Shown: one piece after another, positions 33,047-41,864 of the stretch
Numbering within the stretch: position 1 is the first letter of the stretch
Layout: the number at the start of each line of letters is the position of its first letter
Assembly (NCBI RefSeq): GCF_024611995.1
Contig: NZ_CP102509.1
Span: 4,092,001 to 4,156,000 of the forward strand
From: Streptomyces sp. NBC_00162
GTDB taxonomy: Bacteria > Actinomycetota > Actinomycetes > Streptomycetales > Streptomycetaceae
Length of the DNA stretch: 64,000 bases
Reading direction: 5' to 3'
Position numbers and translations under genes: made by a program
The notes under the pieces: model-generated
What the model was told of the DNA's origin: nothing
Database searches by the model: none
What the model saw: only the letters and a program-made list of their open reading frames with translations

Positions 33047-33982
33047 ATGACCGCGTACGCCGAACTCCGCGCCCAGCTGGAGACGCTGACCACCGAGGCC
33101 TTCCGTCCCGAACTGGCCGAGATCGACCGGCTGTCCACCCTCGACATCGCCCGCACGATGAACGCCGAGGACGCCACGGTCCCGGCCGCCGTCGCCGCGC
33201 AGCTGCCGCCGATCGCCGCCGCGATCGACGCGATCGCCGCCCGCATGGCCCGCGGCGGCCGCCTGGTCTACGCGGGCGCCGGGACGGCCGGCCGGATGGG
33301 CGTCCTGGACGCCAGCGAGTGCCCGCCCACTTTCAACACCGACCCGGCCGATGTCGTCGGCCTCATCGCGGGCGGCCCCTCCGCCATGGTCAAGTCGGTC
33401 GAAGGCGCCGAGGACTCCAAGGAGCTGGCGGCGGAAGACCTCACCGCACTGCGCCTCACCCCCGATGACACGGTGATCGGCGTCTCGGCCTCCGGCCGCA
33501 CCCCGTACGCGATCGGCGCCGTCGAGTTCGCCCGTACGCGCGGCGCGCTCACCGTCGGTCTGTCCTGCAACGCGGGCTCCGCGCTCGCGGCGGCCGCCGA
33601 GCACGGCATCGAGGTCGTCGTCGGCCCCGAACTGCTCACCGGGTCGACCCGCTTGAAGGCCGGCACGGCGCAGAAGCTCGTCCTCAACCTCATCTCGACG
33701 ATCACCATGATCCGCCTGGGCAAGACCTACGGGAACCTCATGGTCGACATGCGCTCCTCGAACGAGAAGCTGCGCGCCCGGGCCCGGCGCATCGTGGCGC
33801 TGGCCACCGGCGCGCCCGACACGGAGATCGAGGCGGCGCTGACCGCCACCGGCGGCGAGGTCAAGAACGCCATCCTCGTCGTCCTCGGCGGCGTCGACGG
33901 CCCGCAGGCCGCCGCCCTGCTGGCCTCCGCCCAGGGCCACCTCCGCGAAGCCCTCGCCGAAGCCCACACCCAGACCCGCTGA
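33047..33982 (+). CDS. murQ: N-acetylmuramic acid 6-phosphate etherase
   Basis: A 311-residue SIS-domain lyase that cleaves the lactyl ether of MurNAc-6-P to give GlcNAc-6-P. Motifs are LVYAGAGTAGRMGVLDASECPPTF (about 75-98), SVEGAEDS (the active-site Glu region) and VIGVSASGRTPYA. GlcNAc-6-P could feed NagA, encoded at 56.5 kb. It is 41 bp after the regulator and 17 bp before the permease, forming an operon. Confidence 0.96.
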   Translation: MTAYAELRAQLETLTTEAFRPELAEIDRLSTLDIARTMNAEDATVPAAVAAQLPPIAAAIDAIAARMARGGRLVYAGAGTAGRMGVLDASECPPTFNTDPADVVGLIAGGPSAMVKSVEGAEDSKELAAEDLTALRLTPDDTVIGVSASGRTPYAIGAVEFARTRGALTVGLSCNAGSALAAAAEHGIEVVVGPELLTGSTRLKAGTAQKLVLNLISTITMIRLGKTYGNLMVDMRSSNEKLRARARRIVALATGAPDTEIEAALTATGGEVKNAILVVLGGVDGPQAAALLASAQGHLREALAEAHTQTR

Positions 33983-33999
33983 CGAAGGCGACCCCCCAC

Positions 34000-35490
34000 A
34001 TGTCCACTGACAAGAACCGCGCCACAGCCGCCGCGATCCTTCCTCTGGTCGGCGGCCCGGACAACATCGCTTCCATCGCGCACTGCATGACCCGGCTGCG
34101 CATCGGACTGCTGGACCGTTCGCTGGTCGACGACGAGGCCCTGCGGGCCCTGCCCGCGGTCATGGGGGTGGTCGACGACGACACCTACCAGATCGTGCTG
34201 GGGCCGGGTACGGTCGCCCGCGTCACCCCGGAGTTCGAGGCGCTGGTCGAGGAGGGCCGGCGCCCGGCCGCTGCCGCCACCGCCCCGCAGCCGGTCACGG
34301 CGGACGACCTGGCCGCCCAGGGCGCGGCGCTGAAGGAAGCTCGGAAGACGCGCAACTCGACTCCCCTCAAGCTGTTCCTGCGCCGCATCGCGAACATCTT
34401 CGTCCCGCTGATCCCGGCCCTCATCGGCTGCGGCATCATCGCCGGGCTGAACGGCGTACTGACGAACGCGGGCTGGCTGCCCGGCGTCGTCCCGGCCCTG
34501 GCCGCCATCGCCTCCGGGTTCATGTCGCTGATCGCCGTCTTCGTCGGCTACAACACGGCCAAGGAGTTCGGCGGTACGCCGATCCTCGGCGGCGCGGTCG
34601 CCGCGATCATCGTCTTCCCGGGCATCGCCAAGATCGATGCCTTCGGCCAGCACCTCTCCCCCGGCCAGGGCGGCGTCCTCGGCGCGCTCGCCGCGGCCGT
34701 GCTCGCGGTCCACGTCGAGAAGTGGTGCCGCCGGTGGGTCCCCGAGGCCCTGGACGTGCTGGTCACCCCGACCCTCACCGTCCTGATCTCGGGCCTGGTC
34801 ACGATCTACGGCCTCATGTTCCTCGCCGGCGAGGCCTCCGCCGCCATCGGTACGTTCGCCGACTGGCTGCTCGCCACCGGCGGCGCCTTCGCGGGCCTGG
34901 TCCTGGGCGGCCTCTTCCTGCCCCTCGTCATGCTGGGCCTGCACCAGGCCCTGATCCCCATCCACACGACCCTCATCGAACAGTCCGGCTACACGGTCCT
35001 GCTGCCGATCCTGGCCATGGCGGGCGCGGGCCAGGTCGGCGCGGCCATCGCGGTCTACTGCCGGCTCCCGCGCAACCGTTCGCTCCGTACGACCATCAAG
35101 TCCGCGCTCCCGGCCGGCTTCCTGGGCGTGGGCGAACCCCTGATCTACGGGGTCTCCCTCCCCCTCGGCCGCCCGTTCGTCACCGCCTGCATCGGCGGCG
35201 CGGCGGGCGGGGCCTTCGTCGGCCTCTTCAACCAGCTCGGTGTTGCCTTCGGCTCGACGGCCATCGGCCCTTCCGGCTGGGCCCTGTTCCCCCTGCTCAA
35301 CGGCACCTCGGGCCTGGGCGCCACCCTCGCCATCTACGCGGGCGGCCTGGTGGTGGGCTACCTGCTGGGCTTCCTCGCCACGTACTTCTTCGGCTTCACC
35401 CGCCGGATGCTGACCGACCTCAACACCGACCCGCAGCCGGACACTTCGACCACCCCCACCGACCCGGCCAAGCAACCGGCCGTGGTCTGA
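34000..35490 (+). CDS. PTS permease EIIBC, MurNAc/sucrose-type
   Basis: A 496-residue phosphotransferase-system permease. The EIIB domain (residues 1-90) has the phospho-acceptor Cys in IASIAHCMTRLRIGL. The EIIC domain (about 115-480) has about ten membrane segments and the substrate-site region PAGFLGVGEPLIYGVSLPLG. No EIIA domain is present, so a separate EIIA (Crr type) must donate phosphate. Operon position after murQ suggests import of N-acetylmuramic acid, as with MurP. Confidence 0.9.
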   Translation: MSTDKNRATAAAILPLVGGPDNIASIAHCMTRLRIGLLDRSLVDDEALRALPAVMGVVDDDTYQIVLGPGTVARVTPEFEALVEEGRRPAAAATAPQPVTADDLAAQGAALKEARKTRNSTPLKLFLRRIANIFVPLIPALIGCGIIAGLNGVLTNAGWLPGVVPALAAIASGFMSLIAVFVGYNTAKEFGGTPILGGAVAAIIVFPGIAKIDAFGQHLSPGQGGVLGALAAAVLAVHVEKWCRRWVPEALDVLVTPTLTVLISGLVTIYGLMFLAGEASAAIGTFADWLLATGGAFAGLVLGGLFLPLVMLGLHQALIPIHTTLIEQSGYTVLLPILAMAGAGQVGAAIAVYCRLPRNRSLRTTIKSALPAGFLGVGEPLIYGVSLPLGRPFVTACIGGAAGGAFVGLFNQLGVAFGSTAIGPSGWALFPLLNGTSGLGATLAIYAGGLVVGYLLGFLATYFFGFTRRMLTDLNTDPQPDTSTTPTDPAKQPAVV

Positions 35491-35558
35491 CCCCGCGAGA
35501 GCCCGGCAGGGATACGGCCGGTGCTTCCGCTCAGCGGGCCCGGCGTAGGCTGCCCGGC

Positions 35559-36143
35559 ATGGAGATACCCGCAGTTGTACCGGCCGGACGGATGAGCGCG
35601 CTGCCCCAGCCCGTCCTCAGCCTCCCCGGCGGGTGGCTGCTGCGGCCCTGGGAGCCGTACGACGCCCCCGCGTTGGTCGCTTCGGGTGGGGACCCGGACA
35701 TCCAGCACTGGAACCGCACGGGCCGGTTCACCGAGGCTCGGGCCGAGGAGCGCATCGCCCGCTACCGCTCCAACTGGGAGACCGAGAAGGCCGCGATCTG
35801 GGCCGTCGCCCCCGCCACAGGCGGCCCGGCCGTCGGGCTGATCGGCCTGGCCGACCTCGATCTCGCGGGCGGCAGCGGCGAGATCCTGTACTGGCTGCTG
35901 CCCGCCGGGCGCGGCAGCGGGATCATGGTGAAAGCCACGGACCGCGTCAGCCGCTGGGCCTTCGAGGACCTGGGCCTGCACCGCCTGCGGATCACGCACT
36001 CCGTGGCCAACCCGGCCTCCTGCGCGATCGCCCTGAAGGCCGGGTTCCCCCTGGAGGGCACCATGCGCGGCGCCCTCCTCCACGCGGACGGCTGGCACGA
36101 CGAACACCTCCACGGCCGCCTGCGCACCGACGCCCTGGGGTAG
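35559..36143 (+). CDS. GNAT acetyltransferase, RimJ/RimL-like
   Basis: A 194-residue GNAT protein. The strand-helix start LLRPWEPYDAPALVAS, the acetyl-CoA-binding loop GRGSGIMVKAT (about 130) and VANPASCAIALKAGFPLEG are typical of the RimJ/RimL branch. A -10 TAGGCT (35546-35551) lies 7 bp before ATG 35559, so it is probably leaderless. The acceptor is unknown. Confidence 0.88.
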   Translation: MEIPAVVPAGRMSALPQPVLSLPGGWLLRPWEPYDAPALVASGGDPDIQHWNRTGRFTEARAEERIARYRSNWETEKAAIWAVAPATGGPAVGLIGLADLDLAGGSGEILYWLLPAGRGSGIMVKATDRVSRWAFEDLGLHRLRITHSVANPASCAIALKAGFPLEGTMRGALLHADGWHDEHLHGRLRTDALG

Positions 36144-36149
36144 ACCGGG

Positions 36150-37559
36150 TCACGCGGCCGGGGTCGGGACCGGGCTCGCCCCCTTCTCGGTGGAGCGGGC
36201 CTTCTCCAGGAGCTCCTTGTAGGGCGTCTGCGCCACGGAGCCGCGCACCTGCGTGAGACCGTACCGATCAATGGCCTCTTCGTTCGCGTAGGGCTGGTTG
36301 GGCGGGAAGGATATCCGGTCACCCGGTGGTGACACATCCACCTTGATGTGCGGCCACTGGCCGCTGGCGATCTTCCACACGGTTACACGCTGCTGGCCGC
36401 GGGTCGCGTTCAAGATTTCACTGCTGTTCGAGATGTCGGTCCGGTATCTGAATTTCGCATCGAGCGGATCCCCTTTCTCGTGGTTCTTTTCGAGCTCCCG
36501 ACCCTCCACCTTGGAGCGCTCGTAATCAGTGGTCATCGTCATTCTGTCTTTCCTGATCACGTACACCTCGGCCTGGGCCCTAAGGGCTTCATAACGGCGC
36601 CCCACCGGATCCTTGATCTCAACGACCGCGTCCTGCGCCACCTCTTCCCCTGGATTCAGGACCTGGCCCGGCTGAACGAACTGGCCATCGTAGATCAGGT
36701 CATAGTCGGACATCTTCACGTCCGGGGGACTCGCAGGCGCGCCATGGATCCAGTAGATGCTGGCGAGGACGTAGACGGGAACCTGTCCGGCGTTCTTCAC
36801 GTACAGATGGACCGTCACATACATCGGCGCCCCTCCCTTTTCCATGTTCGACTCTCTGAACTCGGCCCCACTCTGTATCAGCGGGGTCGTCACATAGGGA
36901 ACATAGACCTGCGAATATGCCAGGTTGGCGACGGCCAGAAGGGTGGAAACGATCACACCGATCGCAATGTTCCTGGGAATGCGGAGACCCTTCCACGCCC
37001 GGCATTTGACCAGTTCGACCAAAGCCACCGAAGACCAGACGACGAGGGCTATCCCGATCACGGTGTAGTTGGTGAAACGTTCGCCGATCTGCAGCAGAAG
37101 AACGGAAATACTACAGAAGAGGGTGATCACGACTCCGACGAGAACGACCACCCCCGAATAAGGCCATCGCCGCGTTTCCCAGAAGTCGACAGCAGCCCCG
37201 GCGGCGATCACCTCCACCACGGCCACGACAAGAATGGTGACTCCCGCGATACGTCCGCCATAGGTCAGGGCATCACCACTGTCCGCCATTCCGATCTTGA
37301 AGAGCGGATATGCGGTCGCGAGGAGCCCGAGAACCACGCAGAGGCCGGTGATTCGTCGCATCCACGGTTGGTCCGGCCAGTAAGTGCCGTCCTCGCCGAC
37401 CCAACGGATGGGGTGTCCGTCTGCCACACCTTCACAACTCAGGAGTCTCTTGAGTTCCTTTTCGGACCAGACCCCGCCCACCGGCCTGCCGTCGATCAGA
37501 ACTTTCCGCAAGCCGAGGTCATCCGGCGCGCCCACGGTCACCACACGCGTGTTCGCCAT
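36150..37559 (-). CDS. Accessory membrane protein of lower GC content
   Basis: A 469-residue protein. A soluble N-terminus (about 65 residues; RPVGGVWSEKELKRLLSCEG) is followed by about five or six membrane helices (70-240) and a long extracytoplasmic domain (245-469) with several predicted strands. Codon use includes many A/T third positions, unlike its neighbours, a sign of recent transfer. I do not recognise the family. ATG 37559 is preferred over the upstream ATG 37607. Confidence 0.75.
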   Translation of the reverse strand: MANTRVVTVGAPDDLGLRKVLIDGRPVGGVWSEKELKRLLSCEGVADGHPIRWVGEDGTYWPDQPWMRRITGLCVVLGLLATAYPLFKIGMADSGDALTYGGRIAGVTILVVAVVEVIAAGAAVDFWETRRWPYSGVVVLVGVVITLFCSISVLLLQIGERFTNYTVIGIALVVWSSVALVELVKCRAWKGLRIPRNIAIGVIVSTLLAVANLAYSQVYVPYVTTPLIQSGAEFRESNMEKGGAPMYVTVHLYVKNAGQVPVYVLASIYWIHGAPASPPDVKMSDYDLIYDGQFVQPGQVLNPGEEVAQDAVVEIKDPVGRRYEALRAQAEVYVIRKDRMTMTTDYERSKVEGRELEKNHEKGDPLDAKFRYRTDISNSSEILNATRGQQRVTVWKIASGQWPHIKVDVSPPGDRISFPPNQPYANEEAIDRYGLTQVRGSVAQTPYKELLEKARSTEKGASPVPTPAA

Positions 37560-37702
37560 GACACCAGCCTGCCGCTTGTCCGCGGGAAGCGCTTCCGGAG
37601 CGTGCACCGCAAGCGCGCCCGCGCGTCAGGGTGCGCCCGGCACGGCGTGGGGAGAAGCTGGTGTTGACGTGTTGGTGCCGCTTCATCCCCACAGGAGCTC
37701 CC

Positions 37703-37906
37703 ATGCGTACACGACTTCTCGGCTTCACCGCCGCCCTCGTACTGGCCGTTCTCGGCGCCGCGGTTCCCGTTGCGCAGGCTGCCGTACCGACTGTCACCGG
37801 ACCGAAGTGCGTGGAGGGCGGCGGAACGGTGGAGTACGACGCCACCACCGGCTTGTACACCTGCGTAGGCGGCACCTACGACGCCGTGCTCATCACCACG
37901 ACCTGA
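37703..37906 (+). CDS. Small secreted protein
   Basis: A 67-residue precursor. The signal peptide (residues 1-26) ends VAQA-AVP, leaving a 40-residue mature peptide with two Cys (GPKCVEGGG, LYTCVGG) that could form a disulfide. AGGAG lies upstream of ATG 37703. It is not a chaplin or a lantibiotic by any motif I can see. Function is unknown. Confidence 0.75.
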   Translation: MRTRLLGFTAALVLAVLGAAVPVAQAAVPTVTGPKCVEGGGTVEYDATTGLYTCVGGTYDAVLITTT

Positions 37907-37937
37907 ACGCCGACCGCACGCGCTTCCTGAATACGAC

Positions 37938-38453
37938 TCAGCCGGCGGCGGTACGCAGGACCCGCACCAGGTCATCGACGTCGTAGCCGAGCTTCGGCCC
38001 GCGCTCCGCGGCCATCAGCAGCAGCTGGCCCACGATCTCCGCGCCCCAGCCGTCCGTACCGTCCGCCGACCACTCCCACAGCTTCTGGATCCCGAGTCCG
38101 GTCATGAGCAGCCCGTGCCCGGTACGGATCTCGGCGCACAGGTCCGCGACCGCGTCCAGCAGCCGCACACCCGGCCGCTCGCACCGCAGCCCCAGGCACC
38201 CGCCGAAGTCCTCGACCACGCACCCCTGCGGCGGGCTCGCCCTGAGCCCCTCGTAGCCCGGATCGTCGAACCCCGGATACCCGTCCACCGGACAGTGGAC
38301 CAGCGTGAACCGCTGCCACCCCGGCGGCGGAGGCGGCTGCGGGCACCCCGCCGCCGACCCGAAGGACACGCGCGGCGCCAGCGCGGTCTCCAGGCCGCGC
38401 AGCTTCCAGCCGAGCTCGAAGGCGAACTCCGCCGCGTCGACGGACTCGCTCAC
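37938..38453 (-). CDS. Hypothetical protein, coupled to the gene at 38450
   Basis: A 171-residue soluble protein with a Pro-rich loop (CPQPPPPPGW), several Cys (GCLGLRCERPG, VVEDFGGC) and helical ends. It starts at GTG 38453, which overlaps the upstream stop as GTGA. I do not recognise the family. The pair is divergent from the XRE/DUF397 regulators and may belong to the same accessory module. Confidence 0.7.
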   Translation of the reverse strand: MSESVDAAEFAFELGWKLRGLETALAPRVSFGSAAGCPQPPPPPGWQRFTLVHCPVDGYPGFDDPGYEGLRASPPQGCVVEDFGGCLGLRCERPGVRLLDAVADLCAEIRTGHGLLMTGLGIQKLWEWSADGTDGWGAEIVGQLLLMAAERGPKLGYDVDDLVRVLRTAAG

Positions 38454-38668
38454 GCGCGTGCCCTCTCGTGCAGTACGGCGGCCAGCCGGAGCGCGGTGTC
38501 CAGGTTGCAGCGGCCGAGGTCGACCAGGGGCATCCCGTACGTACCGGCCGCGGAGACCCGCTCGACACCCAGCGACGGGAAGACGACCCCCACCCCGTCC
38601 AGCGCGCCCTTCAGCTGCCGCACGGTCTCCTCGGCCGCGAGCATCCGCTCCTTCGCCGTCATCACCAT
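38450..38668 (-). CDS. Hypothetical 72-residue protein
   Basis: A small protein with an N-terminal helix (AKERMLAAEETVRQLKGALD) and a later part that resembles a short alpha/beta unit (FPSLGVERVSAAGTYGMPLV). ATG 38668 has AAAGGTG upstream. It is translationally coupled to the next gene by a 4-bp overlap. The family is not recognised. Confidence 0.7.
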   Translation of the reverse strand: MVMTAKERMLAAEETVRQLKGALDGVGVVFPSLGVERVSAAGTYGMPLVDLGRCNLDTALRLAAVLHERARA

Positions 38669-38783
38669 GACATGTCACCTTTCTACTCTGCGTGTTCACG
38701 TTCCGCACACAGCGTGGCGACGGGCTGGCTAGCCTTTCAAGGAAGCACCGAGAACAACCCCACCTGTTGGCCCGGGAGTCGCC

Positions 38784-39620
38784 ATGGCAGGTAAGAACCT
38801 CGATCCCTCCTCCTCACCCCGCGCCCTGCTCGGCGCCGAGCTGCGCGTGGCGCGCGAGCGCGCCGGACTGAGCCAGGCCGAACTCGGCGAACCGCTCTTT
38901 GTCAGCGGCTCGTTCATCGGCCAGCTCGAAGCGGGCACGCGCCGGATGCACATCGAATTCGCGCGCCAGATAGACGACATCCTCGACACGAACGGCTTCT
39001 TCGCCCGCAACTGCGGCGCGGCGGCCAAGTCCAAGTACCCGGACCACTTCGCGGCGGCGGCCGAGGCGGAGGCTCTGGCGACATCGATCCGGGAGTACGC
39101 GCCGCTGATCATCCCGGGGCTGCTACAGACGGAGGCGTACGCGCGGGCCGTATGCCGCGCCTACCAGCCAACGGCGACAGTGGAGACCATCGACGAGTTG
39201 GTCACGAACCGGCTGGCCCGCGCAGCCCTCCTCACTGATCCAACAACACCATTGTTTTGGTGTGTGGTTGACGAGGCGGTACTCCGACGGACGGTCGGCG
39301 GCGCGGCGGTGATGGCCGAAGCCCTGGTGCACATCGCGAACCTGATCCGGTCACACCGGATCATCGTGCAGGTACTCCCGTTCAGCGCGGGCGCCCACGC
39401 CTCCACCGGCGGTTCCATCAAGCTGATGGCCTTCGAGGACGCGCCCCCACTCGCCTACTCTCAAGGCAACGGAACAGGGCTTCTATTTGATGATCCAGCC
39501 GAGGTCAACCGCCATTCCCTGACCTACGATCTGCTCACGGCCAGTGCGCTGCCACCACACGAATCGCTGGCCTTGATCGAGTCTGTAGCGGAGGATTACG
39601 CGCATGACCAGCATGCCTGA
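38784..39620 (+). CDS. XRE family regulator with DUF5753 domain
   Basis: A 278-residue regulator of the large Streptomyces HTH-DUF5753 family. The XRE helix-turn-helix (residues 14-68; LGAELRVARERAGLSQAELG) is followed by the DUF5753 domain (about 95-270; YAPLIIPGLLQTEAYARAVC, then the IIVQVLPFSAGAH block). These proteins work with DUF397 partners such as the one encoded next. The 3' end overlaps that gene by 17 bp. Confidence 0.93.
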   Translation: MAGKNLDPSSSPRALLGAELRVARERAGLSQAELGEPLFVSGSFIGQLEAGTRRMHIEFARQIDDILDTNGFFARNCGAAAKSKYPDHFAAAAEAEALATSIREYAPLIIPGLLQTEAYARAVCRAYQPTATVETIDELVTNRLARAALLTDPTTPLFWCVVDEAVLRRTVGGAAVMAEALVHIANLIRSHRIIVQVLPFSAGAHASTGGSIKLMAFEDAPPLAYSQGNGTGLLFDDPAEVNRHSLTYDLLTASALPPHESLALIESVAEDYAHDQHA

Positions 39621-39858
39621 GTACGACCTGTCAGTGGCCATCTGGCACAAGTCGAGCTACAGCGACGGCAGCGGCGGCGACTGCCTGGAAATGGCCACCT
39701 GGCGGAAGTCCACCCACAGCGACGCCAGCGGCGGCAGCTGCCTCGAGGTCGCCGACGGCCACCCCACCCTCGTCCCCGTCCGGGACTCCAAGCAGCCCGA
39801 AGGCTCGCACGTGGTGTTCCACGCACGGGCCTGGGCCGAGTTCGTCAGAACCCTCTGA
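39604..39858 (+). CDS. DUF397 protein with duplicated motif
   Basis: An 84-residue protein. The DUF397 motif occurs twice in tandem, WHKSSYSDGSGGDCLEMA (about 14-31) and WRKSTHSDASGGSCLEVA (about 33-50), before the usual VPVRDSKQPEG and HARAWAEFV. Most DUF397 proteins have a single motif. It overlaps the XRE gene, and the pair probably forms a regulator and its small modulator, as in the WhiJ-like systems. Confidence 0.92.
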   Translation: MTSMPEYDLSVAIWHKSSYSDGSGGDCLEMATWRKSTHSDASGGSCLEVADGHPTLVPVRDSKQPEGSHVVFHARAWAEFVRTL

Positions 39859-39861
39859 CGG

Positions 39862-41052
39862 TCAGAGACCGCCGGTGTTCAGCAGTACGTTCGGGCTGGT
39901 CTTGCTGACGCTCTTCAGGACGTCCTTGGTGGCCTCGGTGTCCAGGAACTCGTTGAGCTCCGCCGGGTCCGCGTTCGGGTGTGCCTGCTTGTAGAGGGCG
40001 GCCACACCGGCGACGTGCGGGGCTGCCATCGACGTGCCGTCGAGGGCCACGCTGCCACCGCCGAGCTTCGCGGAGACGATGGCCTGGCCGGGGGCGTAGA
40101 GGGAGACGCACGTGCCGTAGTTGGAGAAGTCGGTCTCCTCATCCCACTCGTTGGATGCGGCGACCGTGATCACGCGGGCGGCGGACGCGGGCGAGACGTT
40201 GCATGCGTCGATCGCGGAGTTGCCCGCCGCGATGACCGGCAGCACGCCCGCGTCGGACAGGGCGGTCGCGGCGTTGTTGACCGCCTCCGACCTGTCCCCG
40301 CCCAGGGAGCCGTTCATCACCGCCGGCTGCTTGGCGTTCTTGGCGATCCAGTCCATGCCCGCGATGATCCCCGACCACGTGCCCTTGCCGTCGCAGCCGA
40401 GGACGCGGACGCTGACCAGGTTCGCCTTGCGCGCCACGCCGTGCGTCTTGCCCGCCACCGTGCCCGCGACGTGCGTGCCGTGGCCCTGGCAGTCCTGGCC
40501 GTTGCGGCCGTCATTGACGGCGTCGAAACCGAAGGTGGCACGTGAGGCGTCGGGCCCGCCGAACTCGGCGTGCTTGTAGTCGATGCCGGTGTCGAGGATG
40601 TACGCGGTCACCCCGGCGCCGTTGCCTTCGGTGGTGAAGCTGTTGTCGAGCGGCAGTTCCTTCTGGTCGATCCGGTCCTGGCCCCACGAGTTCGACGGGG
40701 CACGCGACGCCCCGGCGGCCGGCATCGGCAGGGCCTGGACCGAGGCGTCCTCCTCGACCTTCTCCACGCCCAGGCTGTTGCGGACGAGCGTCAGCTCGAG
40801 CGAGGTCAGCGGTACCGCGAAGCCGCTCATCGCCGCCGTGTAGACGAACGACGGCTTCAGGCCCAGCTTCTTCGCGACCTTCGCCGCGTCCTGACCCTTC
40901 TGCAGCGTCACGATGTACTTGCCGGGCACCGGGTTTTCGGCCGTGATCAGCGGGGCCGGGTTCGGCTCCGGGGCGGCGGCGGAGGCGGAGCCGGCCGCGA
41001 TCGGAGGCACGGTGAGGAGGGCGGCGGTGGCCAGGCGTGCGAGCAGGCGCAT
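39862..41052 (-). CDS. Secreted subtilisin-like serine protease (S8)
   Basis: A 396-residue preproprotease. A signal peptide (1-26, ASA-A) precedes an I9 propeptide (about 40-105; GKYIVTLQKGQDAAK), then the S8 domain with the catalytic Asp in ILDTGIDYKH, His in GHGTHVAGTVAG and Ser in GTSMAAPHVAG. All three are intact and the size is typical of Streptomyces extracellular subtilases. ATG 41052 has GGGAG 9 nt upstream. A gene for a stand-alone I9 domain lies opposite at 41416. Confidence 0.95.
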   Translation of the reverse strand: MRLLARLATAALLTVPPIAAGSASAAAPEPNPAPLITAENPVPGKYIVTLQKGQDAAKVAKKLGLKPSFVYTAAMSGFAVPLTSLELTLVRNSLGVEKVEEDASVQALPMPAAGASRAPSNSWGQDRIDQKELPLDNSFTTEGNGAGVTAYILDTGIDYKHAEFGGPDASRATFGFDAVNDGRNGQDCQGHGTHVAGTVAGKTHGVARKANLVSVRVLGCDGKGTWSGIIAGMDWIAKNAKQPAVMNGSLGGDRSEAVNNAATALSDAGVLPVIAAGNSAIDACNVSPASAARVITVAASNEWDEETDFSNYGTCVSLYAPGQAIVSAKLGGGSVALDGTSMAAPHVAGVAALYKQAHPNADPAELNEFLDTEATKDVLKSVSKTSPNVLLNTGGL

Positions 41053-41230
41053 GAAAGGAACTCCCTGACGGAGTGGAACGGTCGGCATGGGTGAGCCGCC
41101 CCCGCGGCATCAAGTGCTCTGCGGGTGCGGCCCTCCCTTCCATCGGTGCCACCTCGAACCGGCTTGAACCGCCGCCCCCGCCTGGCCGATCGCCCGGCGG
41201 TCCCGTCAACACGGCGTGTCCGACAAGCTG

Positions 41231-41252
41231 CAGAAAGGGTTAACCCCCTCTG
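41231..41252. promoter_or_regulatory. Palindrome between subtilase and inhibitor genes
   Basis: CAGA-AA-GGGTTAACCC-CC-TCTG is a symmetrical site with a perfect 10-bp centre. It lies 180 bp upstream of the protease and 165 bp upstream of the I9 gene, placed to control both. I do not know a matching regulator. Confidence 0.45.
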
Positions 41253-41415
41253 CCGTCAAGGCCGCGCCCCGGCCCGTACGGTCCCGGCGGCCCGGCAAGA
41301 TCACCCGTACGGCCCGCCCCCACACCGGGGAGCGCACGGCTGGTGCGCCGCCAGTGCCCCCGCCTCACCCCCGAACCTCGTTGACCTGCACCGCAGCGCG
41401 TGATGGCCTCCACCC

Positions 41416-41763
41416 ATGCGCAACCGTCTGAGCCGAGCCCTGCCCGTGGCCGTCGCCGTACTGGCCGCCGTCACCGTCGCCCTGCCCGTGTCCGCAGCCG
41501 CCGCCACAGCCACCGCCGCCGTACCCGTGTCCCGCACGGCCCCCGCCGACCACGCCACGTACATCGTCACCGTGCACCCGGGCCTCGACCCGGCCGCCGT
41601 CGCGGACGCCTACGGGATCACCCCGCTGCACGTCTACCGCGACACCCTGAACGGCTTCGCCGCCCGCCTCTCCCCCGAGCAGGTCGATGCCCTGCGGACG
41701 ACCGCGGTCGTGAAGTCGGTCGAGGAGGACGGCGGCGCGTCCTCGTTCGGCCCCGCCGTCTGA
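41416..41763 (+). CDS. Secreted stand-alone I9 protease-inhibitor domain
   Basis: A 115-residue exported protein. A signal peptide (1-29) and a short linker are followed by an I9 domain (ATYIVTVHPGLDPAAVADAY, then LNGFAARLSPEQVDALR and VVKSVEED). I9 domains are the propeptides of subtilases, where they inhibit and help fold the enzyme. Here the domain is free. The divergent subtilase at 39862 is an obvious candidate partner. Confidence 0.85.
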   Translation: MRNRLSRALPVAVAVLAAVTVALPVSAAAATATAAVPVSRTAPADHATYIVTVHPGLDPAAVADAYGITPLHVYRDTLNGFAARLSPEQVDALRTTAVVKSVEEDGGASSFGPAV

Positions 41764-41823
41764 CCGTCTGACCGTCCGACCTCGGTTCCCTTGCCCTGCC
41801 CGCCGCCTCGTTAGGGTGAGGCG

Positions 41824-41843
41824 GATCAACTCATCGGTTGATC
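41824..41843 (+). promoter_or_regulatory. Stem-loop in the kinase leader
   Basis: GATCAAC-TCATCG-GTTGATC is a perfect 7-bp inverted repeat, 21 bp upstream of the kinase start. It may be an operator or an RNA hairpin. Confidence 0.35.
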
Positions 41844-41864
41844 GGGGGAATCGGGGGGAGACCG

